From positions 1-64,000 of the forward strand of contig DATIKM010000108.1 of assembly GCA_035477595.1 (NCBI GenBank): a DNA stretch of 64,000 nucleotides, in the 5' to 3' direction. The stretch comes from DATIKM01 sp035477595. GTDB taxonomy: Bacteria > Armatimonadota > Chthonomonadetes > Chthonomonadales > CAJBBX01. The notes beneath the pieces are model-generated. The model ran no database searches. It was not told the origin of the DNA and worked only from the letters and a program-made list of their open reading frames with translations. Positions 8,946 to 16,066 of this stretch are shown here, piece by piece. Positions within the stretch are counted from its first letter, which is position 1, and each line of letters starts with the position of its first letter. Both the position numbers and the translations under genes were made by a program.

Positions 8946-10563
8946 ACGCAAGGGCCTCCTCTCCCCACACCCACTCGCCGCCGAGCATGGTGGCGGCGAC
9001 GCGCAGGTCGCTCGCACCGGAGTCGCCCAGGTCGCCATCGAGCACCACGAGGTCGGCGCGCATGCCGCGAGCCACCCGGCCGGTGTGCGCCTCGTCACCG
9101 ACCGCTCTGGCGCCTGCGTGCGTGTACGCGTGCAGCGCGGCGGTGAGCCCGACCCGCTGGCTTGGCCCGAGCGTCCGCCCGCTGATCGTAGTGCGGCGCA
9201 GGGCGGCGCGGACACCATCGAGCGGGTCACCTGGCACCACCGGGCAGTCCGAGCTGAACGCGACTTCGATCCCTGCCTGCAGCAAGTCCGCCACCGGCGC
9301 CAGCCGCTCGGCGCGCTCTGAGCCCAGCGCAACCAGGTACCCGTCGCCCAGCAGCGAGATGAACTCCGGCTGCATGACCAGCGTCACGCCCAGAGCCCTC
9401 ACGCGGCTCACCAGATCACCGTCCATCACCATCGCGTGCTCGATCCGGTCACGCGCCTCGTGCGGAGGTTGCGGCGCTGCCTCTATCGCGTCGAGGACTG
9501 CCTCTATAGCCCGGTCGCCGATGGCGTGGACGGCCACGCCCCAGCCCCCTCGATGGGCAGCGCGCACCCAGTCGGCCAGTTCGTCCCGTTCCAGCAGTAG
9601 CATGCCGCTGCCGGACCCATCGGCGTAGGGCATGCGAAGCGCGGCAGTGCGCGCCGTCAGGGCTCCATCGGCGAACAGCTTCAGCGCGCCAAGCCGCACG
9701 GGAGCGTCACCCGCGGCAAGGCCGGCAGCCCTCGCGAAGTCGGCGCGGTCAGGAAGCGCGCCGGGCCCTCCAAAGCGCGCTGCTCCCGGGCAGAGCGTCA
9801 CCCGAACCCCCGGGCGGGACGCAGCGGCATCGCGGTAGGCGGAGAGCTCGTCCTCGATGTCGTACCACCCGGTGAGCATGTCGCAGGCAGACGTGACCCC
9901 GCGGCGCAGCAAAACCTCGTGCGCGTACCCGAGTGCCGCTGCCATCTCCGCTCGCGTCGGGCGCGGGATGTGCCGGGTGACCAGTGCAGTGGCGGACTCC
10001 AGCAGCACACCCGTCGGCTCGCCGGCCTCGTCACGCACGATGTGGCCACCCTCCGGGTCCGGCGTGTTGCGGGTGACGCCCGCGAGCCGGAGTGCGGCCG
10101 TGTTTGCGCAGCCTGCATGCGCGCTCGTCTGCAGCGCGAACGCCGGGCGCGTCGGTGCGGCGCGATCGAGATCGTGCCGGCTGGGGTGCCGGCCCCCCGG
10201 AAACACGTTCTGGTCGTAGCGGTTCCCGAGCGCCCATGGACTCGCAGGATGCCGATCCACCCATGCGCGCAGCGCTGTCGCGAGGCCCTCGGGGCTGGTT
10301 ACGCCAGCCTCGGCAGAGAGGTCGGCCTGGCTCGCCCATACGCCGAAAGGCAGGACATGCATGTGCGCGTCATGGAAGCCCGGAGCCACCGCACGGCCCG
10401 CAAGGTCAAAGACGCGCGTGGCGGGACTTGTCAGCGCTTGCGCGTCCGCCTGCGCGACGACCGCCGAGATGCGTCCCTCGGCGATGGCGATGGCGCGGTC
10501 GCGCCGGAACCCGTCACCGGGCTCCAGCACCGTCGCGCGATTCAGCAGGGCGTCCACCTTCAC
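8944..10563 (-). CDS. YtcJ-like metal-dependent amidohydrolase (Amidohydro_3)
   Basis: A 539-residue amidohydrolase. Seen: the N-terminal strand domain with LAGRAVAPGFHDAHMHV (metal ligands H67 and H69), long Amidohydro_3 insertions, AVHAIGDRAIEAVLDAIE with a ligand His, RIEHAMVM, and the final ligand Asp in AFSSDCPVVPGDPL. The substrate is unknown; relatives act on N-substituted formamides or amides. The start is GTG at 10563 (GTG at 10557 is also possible). It follows the hypothetical gene by 21 bases, and its end coincides with the truncation point of the metallophosphoesterase remnant, suggesting it arrived by a rearrangement that deleted most of that gene. Confidence 0.85.
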   Translation of the reverse strand: MKVDALLNRATVLEPGDGFRRDRAIAIAEGRISAVVAQADAQALTSPATRVFDLAGRAVAPGFHDAHMHVLPFGVWASQADLSAEAGVTSPEGLATALRAWVDRHPASPWALGNRYDQNVFPGGRHPSRHDLDRAAPTRPAFALQTSAHAGCANTAALRLAGVTRNTPDPEGGHIVRDEAGEPTGVLLESATALVTRHIPRPTRAEMAAALGYAHEVLLRRGVTSACDMLTGWYDIEDELSAYRDAAASRPGVRVTLCPGAARFGGPGALPDRADFARAAGLAAGDAPVRLGALKLFADGALTARTAALRMPYADGSGSGMLLLERDELADWVRAAHRGGWGVAVHAIGDRAIEAVLDAIEAAPQPPHEARDRIEHAMVMDGDLVSRVRALGVTLVMQPEFISLLGDGYLVALGSERAERLAPVADLLQAGIEVAFSSDCPVVPGDPLDGVRAALRRTTISGRTLGPSQRVGLTAALHAYTHAGARAVGDEAHTGRVARGMRADLVVLDGDLGDSGASDLRVAATMLGGEWVWGEEALA

Positions 10564-10584
10564 TCCGTCTGAGCTCCCTTGCGG

Positions 10585-11253
10585 CTACCGACCCGACACG
10601 CGCCGGGTCTCCTCCTCCAGCCCATGGTGCACGAGCAGCCAGTGGTACAGGCTCGCATAGCGCACCGTCCACGCCGCGCGTCCGCTATCGCTGCCTCGCA
10701 CCACGAACACGTCCTCCTCACCGGGTCGCGCGACCATCGGCGATCCCGCGTCGTCCGTCCCGATCCGCACAAACGCCTCCGCCTCGCGCGTGCCGGCGCC
10801 GAAGGACAGCACGTCGGCGTGCGGCATGCGCCACTCCGCCGCGCGGGCGCCGTCGATCCGGAGCGCACCGCCGAGTACATCCACGGCGGCTGCCTGGGCC
10901 ACCAGCGCGCGCAAGCCGGGCGCCAGCCGCGCCAGCTCTGCCCCAGATGGCGGCCCGCCCGATGGGCGCCACACTCGCGGCTCCCGAAGCAGGGGTTCAG
11001 CAGCGCACCTTGCCTCCTCCAGAGACATCCGCCCCACGCGCTCCATCACACGCGCGATCGCCTCCTGGCGGGCGCGCTCCCGCGCACTCCCGCCGCGGTC
11101 GCGCAGGTAGGTGACCTCGCCGCGACCGCCGGACGCCTTGTTGCGCGGCGCGCTTTCCTCGCGCCGGGGCCCTCGCAGTCTCTTGGCGTGGTGCCACGCG
11201 TAGAGGCCTGCGACGCCGAGCAGAACGGCGAGAGCGACGCCCTGGTCCATCAT
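10585..11253 (-). CDS. Hypothetical membrane-anchored protein
   Basis: Not recognised. The 222-residue protein has one N-terminal hydrophobic segment (about 4-18), then a basic, charged stretch (HHAKRLRGPRREE), a helical region rich in Arg and Glu, and a C-terminal soluble domain ending TVRYASLYHWLLVHHGLEEE. It has no cysteine pairs or catalytic motif. ATG at 11253 is favoured (GGGG 9 bases upstream); a GTG at 11259 is in frame. It lies between pyrC and the amidohydrolase in the same transcript. Codon use matches its neighbours. Confidence 0.7.
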   Translation of the reverse strand: MMDQGVALAVLLGVAGLYAWHHAKRLRGPRREESAPRNKASGGRGEVTYLRDRGGSARERARQEAIARVMERVGRMSLEEARCAAEPLLREPRVWRPSGGPPSGAELARLAPGLRALVAQAAAVDVLGGALRIDGARAAEWRMPHADVLSFGAGTREAEAFVRIGTDDAGSPMVARPGEEDVFVVRGSDSGRAAWTVRYASLYHWLLVHHGLEEETRRVSGR

Positions 11254-11274
11254 CCGCACGATCCCCGACCCGTC

Positions 11275-12546
11275 CTACCCATCGATAACGCGACCTCCGA
11301 GCACGGTGAACACGGCCCGGCCTGCAAACTCGGAGCCCGCGTACGGGGTGTTCCGCGACCTGGACCGAAGGCTCTCCGGATCGAGCCTCCAGGCGGCGCC
11401 CAGGTCCAGTACCGCGACGTCGGCAGGAGAGCCGGCGCACAGGGATCCGCCGGGCAGGCCGAGGCAGTGCGCCGGTCCGGCTGTGAGGAGCCAGATCGCG
11501 CGATCGAGCGACAGAGCGTCGGTCCGCACGAGGTGCGTGTGTATGACGGCGAATGCGGTCTCCAGGCCCAGAATGCCGAACGGCGCGCGGTCGAACTCCT
11601 GCTCCTTCTCGTAGGCGGCGTGTGGAGCGTGGTCGGTCGCGATGGCATCGATCGTCCCGTCGGCCACCGCCGCCCGCAGAGCAGCCACATCGGCATCGGT
11701 GCGCAGCGGGGGGTTCATCTTGGCGTTCGTGCGGAAGCCCTCACAAGCAGCGTCCGTGAGCGTGAGGTAGTGCGGGCACGTCTCGCCGGTGACGGGCAGG
11801 CCGTCCGCCTTCGCGCGACGCAGCAATTCGGCGGTCCCGGCGGTGGATATGTGCAGCAGGTGCAGGCGGCACCCGGTGAGTCCCGCGAGCACGATGTTGC
11901 GCGCGGCTACGATGTCCTCGGCCACGGCAGGGATGCCCGGCATGCCCATGACGGTGGCGGTGTAGCCTTCATTCATGGCGCCGCCGGCCGTCAGGGACTG
12001 GTCCTCGTTGTGGGTCATCACCACGGTTCCGAGCTGTGCGCAGTACTCCATGGCGCGCCGCATCGTCTCGGCGTTCTGCAGCGGGAACGCGTCATCGGAG
12101 ACCGCCACGGCGCCCGCTGATCGCAGGTCGGCGACCTCGGTGAGCTGGTCGCCTGCCATGTCGCGCGTGAGGGCCGCCACCGGGTACACGCGCGCACTCC
12201 CCACCGCGGCGGCGCGCTCGGCAATCTGGCGCACAACGGCGGCCGTGTCGATCGCGGGGCGCGTGTTCGGCATGCAGCACACGGCGGTGAAGCCACCGGC
12301 CGCCGCGGCGCGCGTGCCGCTCTCGATATCCTCCTTGTACTCGAAGCCCGGCTCGCGGAGGTGCACGTGGAGGTCGATGAAGCCTGGCGTCACAAGTAAG
12401 CCCCGGCAGTCACGCACCTCATCGCCCGAAGCGGCGCCAGCCTCGGCGATCCCGGAGATCAGGCCGCTCTCGATGACCAGGTCGCCTTCGCGGTCGACGC
12501 CGTTCGCCGGGTCGAGGATGCGCCCGCCCTTAAGGACCAGCCTCAT
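11275..12546 (-). CDS. pyrC: Dihydroorotase (class I)
   Basis: Dihydroorotase cyclises carbamoyl-aspartate to dihydroorotate, the third pyrimidine step. Seen: GFIDLHVHLREPGFEYKEDI with HxH metal ligands H60 and H62, SDDAFPLQNA, MTHNED, LLHIST with a ligand His, TCPHYL, and the catalytic Asp in IDAIATDHAPH. Length 423 fits the PyrC class I/AllB-like group, not the short E. coli type. The ATG at 12546 overlaps the stop of the serine hydrolase (ATGA, 12543-12546). pyrB lies two genes upstream, but pyrD, pyrE and pyrF are not in this window. Confidence 0.96.
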   Translation of the reverse strand: MRLVLKGGRILDPANGVDREGDLVIESGLISGIAEAGAASGDEVRDCRGLLVTPGFIDLHVHLREPGFEYKEDIESGTRAAAAGGFTAVCCMPNTRPAIDTAAVVRQIAERAAAVGSARVYPVAALTRDMAGDQLTEVADLRSAGAVAVSDDAFPLQNAETMRRAMEYCAQLGTVVMTHNEDQSLTAGGAMNEGYTATVMGMPGIPAVAEDIVAARNIVLAGLTGCRLHLLHISTAGTAELLRRAKADGLPVTGETCPHYLTLTDAACEGFRTNAKMNPPLRTDADVAALRAAVADGTIDAIATDHAPHAAYEKEQEFDRAPFGILGLETAFAVIHTHLVRTDALSLDRAIWLLTAGPAHCLGLPGGSLCAGSPADVAVLDLGAAWRLDPESLRSRSRNTPYAGSEFAGRAVFTVLGGRVIDG

Positions 12547-13589
12547 TGCGTCACCTCCAAGGCGAGCGCGGCGTGGACGGCGTTGAGCGCACGGCGCGGC
12601 GTGTCTTGCTCGATGCCCCACCGGTTGGTCAGGAACACGAAGACCAGATCGAAGCCGGGATCAATCCAGAGCAGCGTCCCCGTGGCGCCGCCGTGCCCGT
12701 ACGCCGATGTTGAGCATGTCACGTCGTCCGCGACGGATGGCTTGCACCAGCCCAGGGCGTAGTCGAACGCGGGCGCTCCCGGGGCCAGCGGCGGGATGCC
12801 GGCCGTCTGGAGCGTGGTCATCGACCGGACCGCGGCCTGGCCTAGGATGGCGCCCGGCTCACCTCGGCCCGCGCGCAGGAACGCCTGGCCGAAGCGCACC
12901 AGGTCAGCCGCCGTGCTCCAGAGGCCCCCTCCGGCAATCCGGCGCCTTGTGAAGACCTCGAGCGCAGCATCGCCGCCGAAGTCATGCACGGGCATCGCGC
13001 GCGACGGATCGGCTGGCCGGAAGTCCGTGTCTGCCATGCCGGCCGGCTGGAGGACAGCCGCATTAAGGTGCGCAACGTAGGGCTCGCCCGCGAGGCGCTC
13101 GACCACCCCGGCGACTGCCGCGAAAGAGAGCGAGCAGTACTCGCAGCGCGTGCCCGCCGCGAAGCGCAGGTGCGCCGAGCAGGCCATACCCAAGCAGGTC
13201 GGCCCGCCGGCCCCGCCGTTCATCCTGTCCTCGATCCACGCCGACTCGTCGATGCCGCTAGTGTGCGTGAGCAGGTGGCGGGTGGTTGCCCATGCCTTGC
13301 CATTGGCGGCGAACTCCTCCACGACGGATGCGACCGGCGCGTTCAGCAGGAGCCGGCCCCGCTCCACCATCTGCAGGGCGGCGGTGGCCATGATCGGCTT
13401 GGTGATGGACGCCAGCAGGAAGATGCTGTCCTGCGCCGGCCGGTCGGCGCCGGCAACGACGTGCGACCAGAAGATGCCGTCGGCTCCGGCGGCCGCCAGC
13501 ACCGCGCAGGGGTGCGAGCCGCTCTCCACGGCGCGATCGGCAACCGCGGCCGCGTGCCGCAGCGCCTTAGGGCGTACCACGCGTGCCAC
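12543..13589 (-). CDS. Serine hydrolase of the beta-lactamase class C / EstB family
   Basis: Seen: the SxxK motif in LLASITKPIM (S61, K64), a Tyr-x-Ser in EYCSLSF (Y151) where class C enzymes have Tyr-x-Asn, and the third motif HGG in YGHGGATGTL. No signal peptide is visible, so the 348-residue enzyme is probably cytoplasmic and more likely an esterase or peptidase than an antibiotic-resistance enzyme. The start is GTG at 13589, with GGAAGGG 12 bases upstream, seven bases after the pyrB stop. It sits between pyrB and pyrC, where no step of the pathway needs it. Confidence 0.86.
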   Translation of the reverse strand: MARVVRPKALRHAAAVADRAVESGSHPCAVLAAAGADGIFWSHVVAGADRPAQDSIFLLASITKPIMATAALQMVERGRLLLNAPVASVVEEFAANGKAWATTRHLLTHTSGIDESAWIEDRMNGGAGGPTCLGMACSAHLRFAAGTRCEYCSLSFAAVAGVVERLAGEPYVAHLNAAVLQPAGMADTDFRPADPSRAMPVHDFGGDAALEVFTRRRIAGGGLWSTAADLVRFGQAFLRAGRGEPGAILGQAAVRSMTTLQTAGIPPLAPGAPAFDYALGWCKPSVADDVTCSTSAYGHGGATGTLLWIDPGFDLVFVFLTNRWGIEQDTPRRALNAVHAALALEVTQ

Positions 13590-13596
13590 GCCGCGC

Positions 13597-14592
13597 CTAC
13601 CCTTCCACCGCGGCCGCGACGCCGCGCGCGCCTATCAGCAGGTAGAGTGCCGCCATGCGCACGGCCACGCCGTTGGTCACCTGACGCTCGATGCCTGCCC
13701 GGATGCCGCCCACGCCGTCCGCAACATCGGCTGAGATCTCCACGCCGCGGTTGATGGGCCCGGGGTGCATGACCAGGACGTCCGGTCTGGCGCACCGCAG
13801 CGCCCGGTGGTCAACGCCCCACAGGCGCGCGTACTCCCGCAGGCTCGGCAGCAGGCCTTTCTCCATGCGCTCCCGTTGGAGCCGGAGCACCATGACGACG
13901 TCGGCGCCGTCCAGCGCCTCCGCGAGGCATGTGTGAACGCTGACGGGCAGGTCCGAGGCGCAGGCTGGGACCAGCGTGCGAGGCCCGCACCAGCGCACGC
14001 TGGCGCCCAGCCGGCTCAGCCCCCAGACATTGGACCGTGCCACGCGGCTGTGGGCGAGGTCGCCCACGATCGCCACCGTGAGGCCCGACAGGTCGAAGGC
14101 GCGATTGGTGGCGAGCGCCGCTGGGTAGGTGTCGTCCTGGCGTCCGACGACCTTGTACTGCCAGATGGTGAGGATATCGAGGAGGCCCTGTGTGGGGTGC
14201 TCGTGCCTTCCGTCGCCGGCGTTTATCACGGGCACGTCGGCAAACTGCGCCGCGAGGTGTGCCGCACCGGAGGAGCCGTGCCGGATGACGATGCAGTCCG
14301 CCGTCAGCGACTGCAGAGTCCGGAGCGTGTCCTTGAGGGACTCGCCCTTGGTGACCGCGGAATGCGCGACCGAGATGTTGACGGCATCGGCGCTCATATA
14401 CTTGGCGGCGAGCTCGAATGACGTGCGCGTTCGGGTGGAGGCCTCGTAGAAGAGGGTCACGACCGTCCTGCCCCGTAGCGTCGGCACCTTCTTCACGGGG
14501 CGCTCCAGGATCTCTCCGAACGCGGCGGCGGTCTGCAGCAGCATTCGCAGGTCGTCGGCGTCGGTCTCACGCAGGCTGATCAGGTCGCGCAC
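13597..14592 (-). CDS. pyrB: Aspartate carbamoyltransferase catalytic chain
   Basis: Joins carbamoyl phosphate and aspartate into carbamoyl-aspartate. Seen: the carbamoyl-phosphate loop STRTRTS at 52-58, the KGES loop, the HPTQ motif, and the aspartate-site segment ending HPGPINRGVEI. Length 331 is longer than E. coli PyrB and similar to enzymes that work without PyrI, which is not present here. The start is GTG at 14592 (no in-frame ATG upstream), 27 bases after pyrR. Confidence 0.96.
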   Translation of the reverse strand: MRDLISLRETDADDLRMLLQTAAAFGEILERPVKKVPTLRGRTVVTLFYEASTRTRTSFELAAKYMSADAVNISVAHSAVTKGESLKDTLRTLQSLTADCIVIRHGSSGAAHLAAQFADVPVINAGDGRHEHPTQGLLDILTIWQYKVVGRQDDTYPAALATNRAFDLSGLTVAIVGDLAHSRVARSNVWGLSRLGASVRWCGPRTLVPACASDLPVSVHTCLAEALDGADVVMVLRLQRERMEKGLLPSLREYARLWGVDHRALRCARPDVLVMHPGPINRGVEISADVADGVGGIRAGIERQVTNGVAVRMAALYLLIGARGVAAAVEG

Positions 14593-14619
14593 GCTCTGTC
14601 TCGCTTTCGGCCGGTGGGG

Positions 14620-15168
14620 TCAGGCGCCCTTGCGGATGTAGACGCTGTCCTCGCCGTCCATTTCAACCAGCCGGACCTCGACATACTCCGAGCGCGAGGT
14701 GGGGAGGTTCTTGCCGACGTAGTCCGGCCTGATGGGCAGCTCGCGATGTCCGCGGTCGATCAGCACGGCGAGCTGGACGGAGGCAGGGCGCCCGAGGTCC
14801 ACAAGGGCGGCGATCGCGGCGCGCACAGTGCGTCCGGTGAAGAAGACCTCGTCGACTAGGATGACGTCGCGGTCTGTCACGCCAAACGGCACTTCCGACA
14901 CGCCGACGGAGGGCTTCCGCTCCGGGTAGTCATCGCGGTAGAGGGCGATGTCGAGCCGCCCAACCGGCGCCCGGACACCCTCGATCTGCTCGATGGCATC
15001 GGCGAGCCGGTCGGCGATGGGCGCTCCGCGACGAAGGATGCCGACGATGGCGAGCGTGGCGGCGCCGCGGTTGCGCTCGACGATCTCGTGCGCGACCCGC
15101 GTGACGGCCCTGCGCATCTCGTCCGCATCCATCACCCTGCGTGAGGCTGCGTCGCTGGTTGCACCCAT
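14620..15168 (-). CDS. pyrR: Bifunctional pyr operon RNA-binding regulator / uracil phosphoribosyltransferase
   Basis: PyrR binds pyr leader RNA when UMP is high and has weak uracil phosphoribosyltransferase activity. Seen: the phosphoribosyltransferase fold with the PRPP loop VILVDEVFFTGRT at 102-114 (the common form is VDDVLYTGRT) and the C-terminal RPDYVGKNLPTS segment that is diagnostic for PyrR. Length 182. The ATG at 15168 lies directly after a strong hairpin whose 3' arm contains the ribosome binding site GGGAAGG, so the gene controls its own leader. It is first in the operon. Confidence 0.95.
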   Translation of the reverse strand: MGATSDAASRRVMDADEMRRAVTRVAHEIVERNRGAATLAIVGILRRGAPIADRLADAIEQIEGVRAPVGRLDIALYRDDYPERKPSVGVSEVPFGVTDRDVILVDEVFFTGRTVRAAIAALVDLGRPASVQLAVLIDRGHRELPIRPDYVGKNLPTSRSEYVEVRLVEMDGEDSVYIRKGA

Positions 15169-15174
15169 GCCAAA

Positions 15175-15210
15175 ACGCCTTCCCGCGGGTATCGCACCCG
15201 GGGAAGGCGT
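15175..15210 (-). terminator. pyr operon attenuator hairpin overlapping the pyrR ribosome binding site
   Basis: On the minus strand a perfect 10-bp stem (15201-15210 with 15175-15184), one bulged base, a 5-bp upper stem and a 5-base loop are followed by TTTT (15174-15171): an intrinsic terminator just before the pyrR ATG. Its 3' arm holds GGGAAGG, the only plausible pyrR Shine-Dalgarno, so the same hairpin can block translation too. An alternative pairing, CCGGGGAA (15253-15260) with TTCCCCGG (15198-15205), would break it. Confidence 0.78.
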
Positions 15211-15294
15211 CGCTCAAGGAGGTGATGCGATCAGGCGGGACAACGCTGCCGGTTCCCCGGCGCGCGCGGCGCTCCGACCACCTCGCCCTTTGTC

Positions 15295-15308
15295 GGCCTC
15301 TCCGGGCA
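15295..15308 (-). promoter_or_regulatory. Putative PyrR-binding loop in the pyr leader RNA
   Basis: The minus strand reads TGCCCGGAGAGGCC here. It matches the known PyrR-binding consensus ARUCCNGNGAGGYU at most positions, including the full central GNGAGGY. It lies about 35 bases downstream of the predicted transcription start and about 35 bases before the antiterminator strand, the usual order for an anti-antiterminator. Confidence 0.65.
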
Positions 15309-15346
15309 CGCATTTAAAAGGGGCAAGCCGCGTTCGTATTGGGTCG

Positions 15347-15376
15347 ATGATACCCCGCCGCAGGCGGGCGGGTCAA
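15347..15376 (-). promoter_or_regulatory. Promoter of the pyr operon
   Basis: Minus strand TTGACC (15371-15376), 18-base spacer, TATCAT (15347-15352). Transcription would start near 15340 and give a leader of about 170 bases before pyrR. No other promoter was recognised between here and carB, so the whole block down to 963 may be one transcript. Confidence 0.75.
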
Positions 15377-15409
15377 GGTGTGCAGGCGCGGCATCTCCAG
15401 GCGGGGCCG

Positions 15410-15889
15410 CTACATGCTGTCGTCGCCGTAGAGGGTCTGGATGTAGCCGATCTGGCCGACGTGGTACACCATGTTCCAGTAGAACACGTCGGCCGCCTCC
15501 GCCCAGCTCTGGGGCTGCTTCGTGAACGGGTTGGTCGTCATGGCTGCCCACTGGGCCTCCGGGAAAGCGGCCACAGCGGCGGTGAGCGCCGTCGTCGCCT
15601 TCATCAGCCACTCCGCCGCCTCATCGACCGTCGTCCGCCGAGCGGTCTCGCTGCGGTAGTGCTCGGAGTCGAATGCCGGGGCGGCCCGGTCGCGGAAGAG
15701 CGGCACGGCCCACTCGTTGACGTAGGCGCACTCGAGCACCTGGTTGAGCGCGGAGCGCCCGGGGTGGCCGGCTGCATCCGGTTGCCAGTCCGCCCTGTCG
15801 GCGGGCATCTCCTGTATCGCCTTCACCAACTGATCGGCTGCCGACCGCAGCCGGCTCGCCAGCATCTGGGACACGTTGACTTCCGGCAT
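15410..15889 (-). CDS. DinB-like four-helix protein
   Basis: A 159-residue all-helical protein with the DinB/YfiT C-terminal signature MVYHVGQIGYIQTLYG. Family members bind a metal through three His residues and include thiol-dependent transferases. Here the C-terminal HxxQ is intact, but the first helix His seems absent (NQVLECAYVNEWAV), so metal binding may be altered. ATG at 15889 with GGAGG 6 bases before it. It runs toward the pyr promoter region on the same strand and is divergent from the M28 peptidase. Its function is unknown. Confidence 0.82.
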   Translation of the reverse strand: MPEVNVSQMLASRLRSAADQLVKAIQEMPADRADWQPDAAGHPGRSALNQVLECAYVNEWAVPLFRDRAAPAFDSEHYRSETARRTTVDEAAEWLMKATTALTAAVAAFPEAQWAAMTTNPFTKQPQSWAEAADVFYWNMVYHVGQIGYIQTLYGDDSM

Positions 15890-16066
15890 GGTCGTCCTCC
15901 GATAGGATGTCGCCGGCCGGACCGCTCACCCGCCAGCCGCCGTCACGGTACCGTACGCAGGGCGCCCGGCCATCGGTTGCGGGTACCCTGAACCGGCGGC
16001 CCCGGCCTGACGAGCCCCCGGCCGAGGCCCGAGCCATTGGCAGCCCACGGGAGCATGCAACTCTCC

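Noticed and set aside
8946..9332. Upstream part of the 207-codon open frame that contains the metallophosphoesterase end
   Set aside because: It is antisense to the amidohydrolase, with no similarity in this part; only the portion after the amidohydrolase stop resembles a protein family.
12543..13589. Antibiotic resistance beta-lactamase
   Set aside because: No signal peptide and a Tyr-x-Ser motif in place of Tyr-x-Asn; it fits cytoplasmic esterases or peptidases better.
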